A DNA stretch of 64,000 nucleotides from Spirosomataceae bacterium TFI 002 (GCA_900230115.1 LT907983.1:2294001-2358000); one strand, 5' to 3'; counted from the first letter of the stretch, positions 1 through 9,163 are shown. Notes: generated by a model not told the origin, from the sequence alone. Program-made: numbers and translations.

Positions 1-204
1 AAGGCAACCAAGGTTTATGCTGAGTTTTATGGAGGATTCATGAAAATCAAAAAGTTAGAAAATGGGGTATATCATGGAAAAATAGATGATAACGAAGACA
101 CTTTTTACTACAAAGACGGCAACCTCATCAAAACAGAAAAAAAGAATGGCTTTAAAAACCTTGAGTTTATATATGTAAATACTACATCTGAACCTCGCCA
201 TTGA
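1..204 (+). CDS. C-terminal fragment of an unidentified protein, cut by the window edge
   Basis: Frame 1 is open from the first base to a TGA at 202-204 and gives 67 residues that end in TTSEPRH. The segment is polar and rich in Lys, Asn and aromatic residues, with alternating short strands such as NGVYHGKID and FYYKDGNL. This resembles the repeat style of MORN-like or YwqK-like proteins, but too little is visible to assign a family. An internal ATG at 40 could also start a 54-residue protein; the continuous upstream frame makes a truncated longer gene more likely. Confidence 0.5.
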   Translation, partial: KATKVYAEFYGGFMKIKKLENGVYHGKIDDNEDTFYYKDGNLIKTEKKNGFKNLEFIYVNTTSEPRH

Positions 205-239
205 GTTTAACATTTTTAAGATTCTAAATGTCCACATCA

Positions 240-252
240 CAGCCGTAGGCTG
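240..252. repeat. Short hairpin CAGCC-gta-GGCTG
   Basis: A 5-bp perfect inverted repeat with a 3-nt loop lies 35 bp after the partial gene and is followed by AAC. It has no T-tract, so it is a poor intrinsic terminator. It resembles other hairpins in the window that also end in AAC (40733-40749 and 49883-49902). Confidence 0.35.
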
Positions 253-374
253 AACAATTAAAAAGTGATTTAAGAAAATTATTTCTATCAAAGTCAAAAA
301 AACTTTTCGCACTTTTGAAAAATATAGAAATGGCCTACTGTCGAAAATACCCGTCCCATAACCTTTAGAAAAAA

Positions 375-1769
375 ATGAAAAGAATTTGTGTAAGTGGATT
401 TCTACTACTCTTAAGTAGTCTTTTTGCTTATCCTCAGTTACCCAAACTCATGGTAACAAGCTCTCGTAGATTTATAAAAACCGATGAAGGGAAGCCATTT
501 TTTTGGCAAGGAGATACTGCTTGGGAGTTATTTCATAGATTAACCAAAGAAGAAACAGAGCAATACCTCGAAAAGCGAGCAAGCCAAGGTTTCAATGTTG
601 TACAAGCAGTTGCCCTTGCAGAAATTGATGGACTTAACACTCCGAATGCACTTGGGGAATTGCCCTTTATTAACCTAAACTCTCTAAAGCCGAACGAGGC
701 ATATTTTGATCACATAGACTGGGTCATTGACAAGGCAGCTAAGCATGGAATTTATATCGCACTACTCCCAACTTGGGGTGACAAACTTTTCAAAAACTCC
801 TGGGGAGTAGGGCCCGAGGTTTTCAATACCGAAAATGCTAAAATTTTTGGTCAGTACATGGGGCAAAAGTTCAAATACAAGACCAACGTTATATGGATAC
901 TAGGCGGTGACAGAAACCCTCGAGAAAATAGTGAAGATGTGGAAGTATGGCAACAAATGGCTGGAGGTATTCAGCAAGGAACAGGGCAGGCAACCTTGAT
1001 GAGTTTTCACCCACAACCCGCCTCTCCCGGTGGTTCGTCCAATTGGTTTCATCAAGATCGCTGGCTAGATTTCAATATGCATCAAACAGGCCATTGCCCT
1101 AATCAGCCCACTTATAGAAAAATCTTACACGATTATCACTTAAGTCCCAAAAAACCAGTGATAGATGGGGAGCCTCTTTATGAAGACCACCCTAATTGTT
1201 TCAATGCTCGTGAACAAGGATATAGCAACCCTCGAGATATTAGACGAATAATGTATTGGAATGTATTTGCTGGTGCCTTTGGACAAACTTATGGTTGTCA
1301 TGACGTATGGCAAATGTATGATTTGGACAAAACGGGAATAAATGGACCGCTAAGGCCTTGGCATGAAGCATTGGATTTGCCCATGGCTAACCAAGTCAAG
1401 CATTTAAAAAACTTGATCATGTCTAGAGATTATTTTTCCAGAATCCCTGCACTAGAAATGGTACTTACTGAACAAGAAGATGACAATTCTTTTGTAATAG
1501 CAACTCGAGATAGTGGCGGCAAGTATGCAATGATCTATTTTCCTACCTATAAGGAAGTCACTCTCGACTTAACAGTTTTAAAAGCTAAAAAAATACAAGG
1601 AACTTGGTACGACCCTCGTACGGGAGCTTCTTTTCCCGGATTCGTAACAAAGCCAATGGAACATCTCAAGGTTAGGCCACCAGTTAAGGAAAATGTTGAC
1701 TGGGTACTTGTTTTAGATGCCGTAGGAGCCAATTACCCGAAGCCTGGTAACCATTTGCCGAGAGACTAG
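375..1769 (+). CDS. Secreted GH140-like (apiosidase-like, DUF4038) glycoside hydrolase
   Basis: The 464-residue protein starts with a Sec signal peptide (about residues 1-20, ending LFAYP). A TIM-barrel of the DUF4038/GH140 type follows, opening with PFFWQGDTAWELFHRLT, the usual N-terminal signature. The candidate catalytic acids are Asp179 in WILGGDRNP and Glu266 in VIDGEPLYED, which match the Asp/Glu pair known for GH140 apiosidases. The last 80 or so residues (YAMIYFPTYKEVTLDL onward) form the small beta domain usually found after this barrel. Characterised members release apiose from rhamnogalacturonan II, but many homologues have unknown substrates, so the substrate here is open. The protein is probably periplasmic or surface located. 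No susCD pair is adjacent on the same strand. Confidence 0.85.
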   Translation: MKRICVSGFLLLLSSLFAYPQLPKLMVTSSRRFIKTDEGKPFFWQGDTAWELFHRLTKEETEQYLEKRASQGFNVVQAVALAEIDGLNTPNALGELPFINLNSLKPNEAYFDHIDWVIDKAAKHGIYIALLPTWGDKLFKNSWGVGPEVFNTENAKIFGQYMGQKFKYKTNVIWILGGDRNPRENSEDVEVWQQMAGGIQQGTGQATLMSFHPQPASPGGSSNWFHQDRWLDFNMHQTGHCPNQPTYRKILHDYHLSPKKPVIDGEPLYEDHPNCFNAREQGYSNPRDIRRIMYWNVFAGAFGQTYGCHDVWQMYDLDKTGINGPLRPWHEALDLPMANQVKHLKNLIMSRDYFSRIPALEMVLTEQEDDNSFVIATRDSGGKYAMIYFPTYKEVTLDLTVLKAKKIQGTWYDPRTGASFPGFVTKPMEHLKVRPPVKENVDWVLVLDAVGANYPKPGNHLPRD

Positions 1770-2139
1770 CTTCGACGACATTTCGCTTCTAATTATTACA
1801 TTTTCGTGTCTGGAAGCTCAGCTACCCGTAGCAAGGGCATTATGAGTATTGACTGAGATTCAATACTCATCAAACTTGGCCGTAAATACCATGGTCGTCG
1901 AAGTCAACTGAAAACTAGCTTCGACAACGTCTCACTAGCAATCTTAACATTTTCGTGTCTGGCAGCTCAGCTACCTGAAGCAAGGGCGTTATGAGTGTTG
2001 ACTGAGATTCCAAACAATTCAAACTTGGCATTAAATACCAAGGTCGTCGAAGTCCAGCTACCTGAAATAGGAGTTGTGTTAGTGTTGACTGAGATTCCAA
2101 ACACAAAATTCAACACTTTAAAGAATAATGTCGTCGAAG
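1770..2139. repeat. Tandem array of 149-bp-period units with 10-bp inverted ends (two full copies, one partial)
   Basis: Unit 1 (1770-1903) starts with CTTCGACGAC and ends with its exact reverse complement GTCGTCGAAG. Unit 2 (1919-2052) is also exactly 134 bp and starts with CTTCGACAAC and ends with GTCGTCGAAG. Unit 3 (2055-2139, 85 bp) keeps only the right part, from the shared CAGCTACCTGAA, and ends with the same GTCGTCGAAG. Internal blocks such as TTTTCGTGTCTGG and GTTGACTGAGATTC are shared. Nothing in the array codes convincingly. It occupies most of the gap between the glycosidase and the serine hydrolase. Inverted ends suggest a non-autonomous mobile element or a structured RNA unit amplified in tandem. 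Confidence 0.8.
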
Positions 2140-2221
2140 TCAACTCCCCCCTTAAGTCTTCAAAAAAGTCTAGCTTGTTGCGTTCAACACTTTTCAGTAT
2201 TTTCGACTCTCAATTTATACT

Positions 2222-3508
2222 ATGAAAAATCTAAGCATCCTTTTATTATTTGTTTCGTTCATTGGACTTGGCCAAACAAAGTCCAGACAAAACAGCCCCG
2301 CATTATCTGTAGCGTCACCAACTTCTGTTGGCTTATCTCCCGAAAGGTTGTCTAGAATTGATGCAATGATTCAAGAAGCTGTAGATAATAAAGTGATTCC
2401 GGGAGCAGTAATATTAATTTCCCGAAATGGTAAGATTGCTCACCAAAAAGCTTTTGGACAAAAAGACGCAGAAAATGGCTTAGCGTTTAAAACTGATGAT
2501 ATTTTTAGAATTGCATCTCAATCAAAAGCGATTACAACCACAGCTGCAATGATGCTGTGGGAGGAGGGTAAATTCAGATTGGATGACCCTGTCTCCAAAT
2601 TTATTCCCGAATTCAAAAATCCAACAGTACTAGATCGATTCTACATGAAAGACTCTAGCTATACCACCAAGCCAGCTGGTAAAGAAATAACTGTTCGTCA
2701 GCTTATGACGCACACTTCTGGCTTAGGTTATGGTGTAATTGATGCCGATGAGCGTTTCAAAGCAATTTACAAAAAAGCAGGAATCACTGACTTGTTCACA
2801 ACGGAACCAATAACCATAAGCCAAAGCATAAAAAAGTTAGCTCAACTACCACTACATTTTGTACCAGGTGAGTCCTATCAATACTCCGAAGGCTTAGATG
2901 TTTTGGGTTATTTAATTGAAATTTGGTCGGGGCAATCTATTGATGATTTTCTTCAAAAAAGAGTCTTTGCTCCGCTGGGAATGAAGGATACTTTTTTCTA
3001 CTTACCAGCAGGAAAAGCTGATCGCCTTGTAGAAGTGCAAACGAAAAATGAGCAAGGTAATTGGACTCATTTCACCGACACATTTTACGACGTCAATTAC
3101 CCTAAAACTGGTGCAAAAAAATTCTATAGCGGTGGGGCCGGCCTTTCTAGTACTGCTTATGATTACGCCACTTTCTTGCAAATGTACCTTAACAAAGGAG
3201 AACTTAATGGCAATCGGCTTTTGAGCAGAACCACTATTGACTTTATGCTTCAAAATCAAGTAGGTGAGCTTTTTGGTCAAGAAAAAGGCTTCGGTCTTGG
3301 TTTCTCAATTCTTACAAAACATGGAGAAATGAAAGGAGGAAAAGGAAGCGAAGGGGCATTTGATTGGGGTGGTTATTTCAATACCCAATACTTCGCCGAC
3401 CCTAATGATCAAGTAATTGGAATTATAATGAAACAAACTCAACGTGTAGGCGGAGATTACACAAGTGATATGTTTCGTCAATTGGTATTTCAATCTATCG
3501 ATAACTAA
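2222..3508 (+). CDS. Secreted serine hydrolase, class C beta-lactamase/penicillin-binding-protein fold
   Basis: The 428-residue protein has a Sec signal peptide (MKNLSILLLF, ending about residue 18). The catalytic SxxK motif is S99-Q-S-K102 in RIASQSKAI, the usual nucleophile and general base of this superfamily. The second motif, normally Y-x-N, reads YSE at about residue 220, and the third is a WGG (EGAFDWGGYFN) in place of HTG or KTG. These changes are typical of esterase or peptidase-like members and argue against true beta-lactamase activity. The final region LGLGFSILTKHGE through MFRQLVFQSI completes the fold. It follows the repeat array, and a weak promoter-like TATTTTCG lies at 2199-2206. 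Confidence 0.85.
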   Translation: MKNLSILLLFVSFIGLGQTKSRQNSPALSVASPTSVGLSPERLSRIDAMIQEAVDNKVIPGAVILISRNGKIAHQKAFGQKDAENGLAFKTDDIFRIASQSKAITTTAAMMLWEEGKFRLDDPVSKFIPEFKNPTVLDRFYMKDSSYTTKPAGKEITVRQLMTHTSGLGYGVIDADERFKAIYKKAGITDLFTTEPITISQSIKKLAQLPLHFVPGESYQYSEGLDVLGYLIEIWSGQSIDDFLQKRVFAPLGMKDTFFYLPAGKADRLVEVQTKNEQGNWTHFTDTFYDVNYPKTGAKKFYSGGAGLSSTAYDYATFLQMYLNKGELNGNRLLSRTTIDFMLQNQVGELFGQEKGFGLGFSILTKHGEMKGGKGSEGAFDWGGYFNTQYFADPNDQVIGIIMKQTQRVGGDYTSDMFRQLVFQSIDN

Positions 3509-3684
3509 TTTGGCTTTCCACAATTAAGCTAAGCCTCTTTTCTAGCTATTGCCTCGGTATGCCAAGTCGTAAACGAATAAGTGATGATCAATTCATGCAA
3601 TTGTAACATCGTACAAATCATTCTTTGATAAATTTTTCAAGACAAAAGCATTATCTTCATGCACAATTTATTCAACCTCCCTCT

Positions 3685-5634
3685 ATGAAATATTTCTTCA
3701 AAACGCTCCTTTGTGTTCTTATTTTCAGCCAAGTTTCTGCTCAACTCAAACTTGCAAATGTATTCGGAGATCACATGGTTTTACAGCGAAACAATACCAT
3801 TAAAATTTGGGGAACGTCTCAACCAAACGAATCTATTAAGTTAACCCTTGGACAAAAAAACATTGTTACTAAAGCGAATAACAATGGTAAGTGGATCGCG
3901 ACTTCAGATGGTATGTTGGCAGGAGGTCCTTACAAAATGGTAGTAAAAGGCGAAACTGAGACAATCCTTGTTGACGATATTTTGATCGGTGATGTATGGC
4001 TATGTAGCGGACAGAGCAATATGGAGTGGACTTTAAAAGACACAGATTCTGCCGAAGAAGAGATAGCTAAAGCAAATTTTCCACAAATCAGACACTTGAA
4101 AGTGAAAAGGGAGCTTGCGTTTGAGCCACAATCAGATATTGCAGCAACAGAATGGGAGACAGCAAGCCCCTCTACTGTACCGAACTTCACAGCCGTAGGA
4201 TATTATTTTGCAAAAAAACTACAAGCAGAAATAGGTGTACCAATAGGTCTCATCAACTCTTCGTGGGGAGGGTCTCATGTAGAAACATGGATAAGTCAAG
4301 AAGCCATGGCCAATTCGGGTGTTCTGGGATATTATGCCAAGAAAATGCCTAAATCCTTAGATGCAAGTGCTCAAAAAATTGAACAAGGAATTTTGAAAAC
4401 ACTTTATGACAACCCTAAAACTGATCTTAGCCAAATAGATGAATCTGCATACCTAGTTAGCAACTATGATTATTCTAAATGGCTAAAAATAGGAACTGGA
4501 CAGTGGGATTGGCAAGGGTTCGCTGGTTATAGAGGCGAGGCATTTTTACATAAAGAAGTAGTACTTGACCAAAGCTTTGTAGACCAAAACACACAGGTGA
4601 AATTTGGGTCAAATACAGGGCAATTTATCCTTTACATCAATGGTGAACTTATTGCCAAAGGCGTCTACCCAGATGGAATAGAGCTAAGTATTCCTAAAAA
4701 TACTTGGGTCGCAGGAGCCAATCAAATCGTAATAATTACAAGCCAAAATGAAAATGATGGACCAATGGGAATTTACGGTTCCAAATCCAATTTCTATGTA
4801 AGCAATGGAACGCAAAAGGTTTATTTAGCCAATGAAAAGTGGGATATGATTCCTCGCTGGAATGACAAAAGACATTATGCCAATTGGATGAATAACGAAG
4901 GAACCTTATGCTATAATGCTATGATTGCTCCCATAATAAACTTTCCTATCTCAGGGGCAATTTGGTATCAAGGAGAAAGCAATGCAGGAAGAGCGTATCA
5001 ATACCGAGAGTCTTTTCCTCTCTTGATTGAAAGCTGGAGAAAAGATTGGGGTCTGGACTTCCCATTTTTCTTTGTTCAATTATCAAGTTATGGTGGTTTC
5101 CAGTCGAGCAATGAGGGTAGTGATTGGGCTGAACTACGAGAAGCACAAACAATGACTTTAAAATTACCAAAAACTGGGATGGCGGTAACTACCGATATAG
5201 GAAACCCTGGCAATATCCACCCAACCAACAAGTTAGACGTAGGCGAAAGACTTGCCAAATCGGCTCTGAAAGTAGCATACGGAAAGAATATTGTTGGAAA
5301 CGGCCCTATGTATCAAAGCATGGTTGTTAAAAAAGAGAAAGCAATTTTGTCCTTTACTGATATTGGTTCTGGATTAAAGGTTAAGGATAAATATGGCTAC
5401 TTACAGGGTTTCGAAATTGCTGGTGCTGATCAAAAATTCTATTATGCCCAAGCGAAAGTTGTTGGGAATCAAATTGAGGTTTCACACCCATCTGTTCCTT
5501 CGCCAAAAGCAGTAAGATATGGCTGGACAAACTCACCAATAGATGCAAACTTATTTAACAAAGATGGCTTCCCTGCCTCCCCATTTCGAACAGATAGTTG
5601 GAAAGGTGTGACTGAAGGAGTGAAATTTGAATAA
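3685..5634 (+). CDS. Sialate O-acetylesterase family protein (SASA, SGNH-type)
   Basis: An upstream in-frame ATG at 3625 exists, but the ATG at 3685 places a standard signal peptide (MKYFFKTLLC to QVSAQ) at the N-terminus, so 3685 is chosen (649 residues). The nucleophile serine is Ser111 in CSGQSNMEW. The block WYQGESNAGR contains the conserved family glutamate, and His in NIHPTNKLDVGER (about residue 511) is the likely catalytic histidine. An inserted beta-sandwich (about residues 270-380) separates the two halves of the esterase, as in other bacterial members. Relatives remove acetyl groups from sialic acids or from acetylated polysaccharides. The stop lies 5 bp from the convergent stop of the next gene. 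Confidence 0.88.
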   Translation: MKYFFKTLLCVLIFSQVSAQLKLANVFGDHMVLQRNNTIKIWGTSQPNESIKLTLGQKNIVTKANNNGKWIATSDGMLAGGPYKMVVKGETETILVDDILIGDVWLCSGQSNMEWTLKDTDSAEEEIAKANFPQIRHLKVKRELAFEPQSDIAATEWETASPSTVPNFTAVGYYFAKKLQAEIGVPIGLINSSWGGSHVETWISQEAMANSGVLGYYAKKMPKSLDASAQKIEQGILKTLYDNPKTDLSQIDESAYLVSNYDYSKWLKIGTGQWDWQGFAGYRGEAFLHKEVVLDQSFVDQNTQVKFGSNTGQFILYINGELIAKGVYPDGIELSIPKNTWVAGANQIVIITSQNENDGPMGIYGSKSNFYVSNGTQKVYLANEKWDMIPRWNDKRHYANWMNNEGTLCYNAMIAPIINFPISGAIWYQGESNAGRAYQYRESFPLLIESWRKDWGLDFPFFFVQLSSYGGFQSSNEGSDWAELREAQTMTLKLPKTGMAVTTDIGNPGNIHPTNKLDVGERLAKSALKVAYGKNIVGNGPMYQSMVVKKEKAILSFTDIGSGLKVKDKYGYLQGFEIAGADQKFYYAQAKVVGNQIEVSHPSVPSPKAVRYGWTNSPIDANLFNKDGFPASPFRTDSWKGVTEGVKFE

Positions 5635-5639
5635 AACCT

Positions 5640-6161
5640 TTACTTTAGCCTTGCTTCCTCCAGCTCTCGTTTTACTTTCATGACTTCATTGTATTGTGGC
5701 TCATATTGCTTTTTGAGCTCATAACCCATGTTATTATAATACCTATCTATAGATTTACAAAACTGTAATCTTAACCAATCTGGGCAAGGAGGTAAGTTAT
5801 ATTTCGTTGGAAACACGCCGTGATAGTAAGCTTCAAATTCCCTTTCTTCTCTACTTGCATTGTAGCCAGGTCGAGCTCGTTGTTCTATATGTACAAACTC
5901 ATGAGCCAACATATGTGCAATAAAATCAATAGGGAAATCTAGTAGGTTTTTGGGAACACGAATGAGCTGTTTTTCACTTTCCCCGTAATTACCCTCGGTT
6001 GTAATCACAACTGTTTTGTCTTCACTTGCCTCTCGATAAACTATCTTTTTAAAGTTGGGATGTGAGATAGCAAAAGTTCCAAGCAAATCGGCAATTGCCG
6101 CCTTAGTGCCTTTTTCCTCCTTTTTAGCCAAAATATTAAGCTTGATATTTGCCAAATCCAT
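5640..6161 (-). CDS. Small HExxH protein, putative zinc metallopeptidase-like
   Basis: The 173-residue protein has no signal peptide and is charged, so it is probably cytoplasmic. The motif MLAHEFVHIEQ contains H87-E88-x-x-H91, the zinc-binding and catalytic set of gluzincin-type peptidases. It is followed by EREFEAYYHG, where a glutamate about 20 residues downstream could be the third ligand. The C-terminus is helical and lysine-rich. The family was not identified, and proteolytic activity is inferred only from the motif. A terminator separates it from the upstream permease gene. Confidence 0.55.
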   Translation of the reverse strand: MDLANIKLNILAKKEEKGTKAAIADLLGTFAISHPNFKKIVYREASEDKTVVITTEGNYGESEKQLIRVPKNLLDFPIDFIAHMLAHEFVHIEQRARPGYNASREEREFEAYYHGVFPTKYNLPPCPDWLRLQFCKSIDRYYNNMGYELKKQYEPQYNEVMKVKRELEEARLK

Positions 6162-6184
6162 CTTTCAAATCTAACTAAATACAA

Positions 6185-6217
6185 AATAAAAAACGAGGTC
6201 TAGATTCGCTAGCCTCG
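6185..6217 (-). terminator. Intrinsic terminator after the AEC permease gene
   Basis: On the minus strand CGAGGCTAG and CTAGACCTCG form a stem with a 5-nt loop, followed by TTTTTT. It ends the five-gene susC operon and separates it from the HExxH gene. Confidence 0.7.
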
Positions 6218-6258
6218 CTCTTTAATTTAAAAAGGGATGAACTTTTTAATCTTTGATA

Positions 6259-7371
6259 TCAACTATGCTCCGCTTTTGCCATGGATCCCGAAAACTTTGC
6301 AAGTTTACTAACGGCATAAGGAATAATTCCTAGTGCCATTAAGCCAGTACCTAAGAGAAGAATTTTCCAAGCCTCGGCAAAGTATGAACCCGCACTTAGT
6401 ATCCCTAAGATAAGACCTGTAGAGAGCGGAAGTGAGATAGCAAGAACCATCAATGCAAGTTCTACATCGAATGTCCTTTTATCTTTAGGCAAATCCATTT
6501 CATCCTCTTTAGCGTTAAAAAGAGAGATGTGTGCAAATGGCCAAAAACTAACAGAACTAAGCGGAATTACAGTTGCCAAAAGAACCATATTGGTATCAGT
6601 AAGTCCTGTAATATTGATAAGAAGTGCACTAAACACCATGCTTATACCAGCACGAAACAATAAAATTGAAAAAACGACGCCTTTGTTTTTTTGTTTCAGT
6701 TTAACCGCTAAGCCGATGAAAATAAGGACCAAAGGCGTCATGAGGGCACTTGTCTTGTCAAAAACTCCAGTTATGACTGATGGAAGTGTGTTGTAATTCC
6801 ATCCCATACATAAAAGAGCAATTGCAACCACAAGAATAATATTGATAGGTTCTTTGATGAGGCTAATAAGTAAAGATTTGATCTTTTCTTTAACATTGGT
6901 TTTGCCTGCATTCGTGTTTTTAAGAAACATATTCATTGCTATGACATATAGAAAGATTAACACAAAAAGCTTATTTCCTATGTCAGCCATAGCTGCAAGG
7001 GCTAGGCTTTCGTCCCCTAAAAACTCTATAATAAAAGGAAATGAAGATAGGCCAGGGGCGAGCGAAGGTAAAAGTAATGCCATCGTTCTGCCCGCAGGAC
7101 TATTCTTATTAACTCCAAAAGCTGCTACTGCAAATGGACTGATCCAATACATAAAAAAACCAAATGCCAATGTAATCACAGGCACTACAAGCATTGAAAC
7201 GTCCAAATGTATCTTCATTAATGCAATGAAGATTGTTGATGGAAGTGCTACTGAGAGCACAATCTCTTTGATCCCATTTATTTGATCCTTCATTTTGAAT
7301 TTGGCCTTAAGTATAATTCCAAGTCCAATTAGAAGTACCAATATGAGTGTTTTAATGACTGCTTCGTTCAT
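6259..7371 (-). CDS. AEC family permease (auxin efflux carrier/malonate-type transporter)
   Basis: A longer reading from 7422 would add 17 residues; starting at the ATG 7371 (MNEAVIKTLILV) gives the usual AEC beginning and 370 residues. About ten hydrophobic helices are visible in two halves, with the conserved block LLPSLAPGLSSFPFIIEFLG in the middle. Characterised AEC proteins carry auxin, malate, malonate or other carboxylates across the cytoplasmic membrane. It is the last gene of the operon, 79 bp after the aminotransferase, which suggests that it exports or imports the carboxylate handled by that enzyme. The substrate is not predictable from sequence. Confidence 0.85.
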   Translation of the reverse strand: MNEAVIKTLILVLLIGLGIILKAKFKMKDQINGIKEIVLSVALPSTIFIALMKIHLDVSMLVVPVITLAFGFFMYWISPFAVAAFGVNKNSPAGRTMALLLPSLAPGLSSFPFIIEFLGDESLALAAMADIGNKLFVLIFLYVIAMNMFLKNTNAGKTNVKEKIKSLLISLIKEPINIILVVAIALLCMGWNYNTLPSVITGVFDKTSALMTPLVLIFIGLAVKLKQKNKGVVFSILLFRAGISMVFSALLINITGLTDTNMVLLATVIPLSSVSFWPFAHISLFNAKEDEMDLPKDKRTFDVELALMVLAISLPLSTGLILGILSAGSYFAEAWKILLLGTGLMALGIIPYAVSKLAKFSGSMAKAEHS

Positions 7372-7450
7372 GAGAAAATAAATAAAAAAAGGTTTGACAA
7401 AAGAAAAGAGTGAGCAAGCCAAAAACTAAACCTGCTCCTCTCCGGGTTAT

Positions 7451-8638
7451 TTAACTGATACTTTTCAATGCTGCAATGAAAGATTTCATCTCGTCCATTG
7501 TTCCCATACTTACTCTACACCAATTCTTGTCGGCAATGTTAAAAGCTCTTACCCCTACACCTTGATCGTACATTTTTTTAAGGTATGCTTTACCTTCCCA
7601 TTCTATTGGGAATATGATGAAGTTGGTAAAAGATGGAACTGGCTCAAAACCCATAGCCGTAAGTTCTTTCATTGTATATTTTTTTGCAGCCTCGTTTTTA
7701 ACCTTAGTATCATCCTGGAAAGTAGCATCGTCCATAGCTGCGATAGCTGCATGTACAGATGTGTAAGAGATCCCCATTCCACCGCGAGTGATGTCTGATA
7801 TTTTATCAATAAACGAAGGCAATGCAGCAATGTATCCGATTCTTAACCCTGCCATTCCCATTATTTTGGAGAATGTACGAGCTATGACCACATTTTTGTT
7901 TTGACCTAGAAGAGAAACCATACTCTGGGCCTCTGGGCCATAAGCAAGTTCAATGTATGCCTCATCTACAAAAACAGGTACTTTTTCTGAAGCTCTTGAG
8001 CAGAATGCCATCAACTCTTTTGCAGGAGTCATGGCTCCCATTGGATTATTAGGGTTACATACGTACACTAATTTTGTATTGCTATCAATTGCTTTTTCCA
8101 TAGCATCAAGGTCATGAGACCAATCTCCTTTGCAAGGAACAGGCTTCCAAGTTGCTCCTACAGACTCTGCAACTTTAATAAGTGACATATAAGTAGGATC
8201 TGCCGAAACTACGTTTCCTCCGTCTTTCAAAAGTACAATTGCTACTTTCTCCAAAAGGTCTGAAGACCCAGGCCCCATCATGATATGCTTGGGAGTTACA
8301 TTCTCTTTTTCGGCAATTTTACTTACCAATTCCATAAGGTCTTTCCAAGCATATCTGTTTCCACCAGATACAGCATCAGCAACAGCTTTTCTAGCTGTCA
8401 TAGGTGGGCCATATGGGTTTTCATTCGCATTTAACTTTGCCACCATTTCTGGCTCAATAGTCATCCCTTCTATGAAGTACTCACGAGCCATTGGGCTATA
8501 ATACAATCTATTTTGACTATCTAAAGGAAATGCTTTTCCACTAAAAGCACCTTGAACAATATGTGGAGCAAGTGCAATTCCACCAAGAGAAAGTAATCCC
8601 TTCTTAAGTAAGCTTCTTCTGTTTATTGAGTTTGACAT
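7451..8638 (-). CDS. Tat-exported PLP-dependent aminotransferase, histidinol-phosphate aminotransferase-like (fold type I)
   Basis: The ATG at 8638 is chosen over an upstream one at 8782 because it opens with a twin-arginine signal: NRRSLLKKG followed by a hydrophobic stretch to about residue 28. The remaining 360 residues are a class I/II aminotransferase: ANENPYGPP near residue 71, NPNNP at 195-199, Asp225 in FVDEAY, the PLP lysine Lys258 in RTFSKIMG, and Arg266 in LRIGY. The best overall match is the HisC-like branch. A Tat signal is logical because PLP enzymes fold with cofactor in the cytoplasm. Co-location with susCD and an AEC permease suggests periplasmic conversion of an imported amino compound. 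The substrate is unknown, and it is unlikely to be the biosynthetic HisC. Confidence 0.85.
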   Translation of the reverse strand: MSNSINRRSLLKKGLLSLGGIALAPHIVQGAFSGKAFPLDSQNRLYYSPMAREYFIEGMTIEPEMVAKLNANENPYGPPMTARKAVADAVSGGNRYAWKDLMELVSKIAEKENVTPKHIMMGPGSSDLLEKVAIVLLKDGGNVVSADPTYMSLIKVAESVGATWKPVPCKGDWSHDLDAMEKAIDSNTKLVYVCNPNNPMGAMTPAKELMAFCSRASEKVPVFVDEAYIELAYGPEAQSMVSLLGQNKNVVIARTFSKIMGMAGLRIGYIAALPSFIDKISDITRGGMGISYTSVHAAIAAMDDATFQDDTKVKNEAAKKYTMKELTAMGFEPVPSFTNFIIFPIEWEGKAYLKKMYDQGVGVRAFNIADKNWCRVSMGTMDEMKSFIAALKSIS

Positions 8639-8669
8639 AGTTGAAAATTGTTTTTGTGTATCAGTTAAA

Positions 8670-9137
8670 TTATTTTGAAGAAATTTTGAAGAGCTTAGTA
8701 AAACTCTGATCGTTATAGGTACCAGTAGCGGCCATAGAAACAGACTTCCCAGCTTCGGAAATGCCAATTGAACTCCAGTCAATTTCTATTTTGGCAAGTC
8801 CATCTGCATCAGTAGTAAAAGAACCTACCTCCGCACCGTCTCTTATCTTTAGTTTTATTTCCAAAGAGCTTACAGGAAGTGAGTCAATGCCTTTTGTATA
8901 GTCCAAAATGTTAGTTTTGTCAAGCGACAATACTTTGATTCCTAAACTTGCTTTGGTACTAAAGCTTGCCGATACCGTAGGGTCAGTTGTGAGACCAGAA
9001 GAAGGAACTCCATCGGCAGATTCTACCAAAACCAAAACAGGAGAAACAACTCTGTCAACAAAAGGATCCTGCTTTTCGCAACTTGCCAAAAAGCCAAATG
9101 ATGCGATGAGAATAATGAGTATGCTTATTTTTTTCAT
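8670..9137 (-). CDS. Hypothetical lipoprotein in the susCD operon
   Basis: The 155-residue protein starts at the ATG 9137 with a signal peptide and lipobox LASC (Cys20). After the cysteine a beta-rich domain follows, with phrases such as LEIKLKIRDGAEVGSFTTDADGLAKIEI that resemble an immunoglobulin-like or invasin-like fold. The gene sits 26 bp after susD and 31 bp before the aminotransferase, so the four genes are clearly co-transcribed. Such lipoproteins in Sus-type loci often are surface-exposed ligand-binding proteins. No specific family was recognised. Confidence 0.75.
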   Translation of the reverse strand: MKKISILIILIASFGFLASCEKQDPFVDRVVSPVLVLVESADGVPSSGLTTDPTVSASFSTKASLGIKVLSLDKTNILDYTKGIDSLPVSSLEIKLKIRDGAEVGSFTTDADGLAKIEIDWSSIGISEAGKSVSMAATGTYNDQSFTKLFKISSK

Positions 9138-9163
9138 TGTCTTTCGATTAAAATGTTTGTTAA

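Noticed and set aside
55-312. 85-residue minus-strand open frame
   Set aside because: It lies opposite the partial plus-strand gene, is hydrophobic and AT-driven, and shows no start signal.
1995-2225. Plus-strand open frame inside the repeat array
   Set aside because: It is built from repeat copies (the phrase LTEIPN recurs) and overlaps the next gene start; no independent support.
7451-8638. Aminotransferase as the biosynthetic HisC
   Set aside because: The Tat signal and the susCD operon argue against a role in cytoplasmic histidine biosynthesis, and no other his gene is near.
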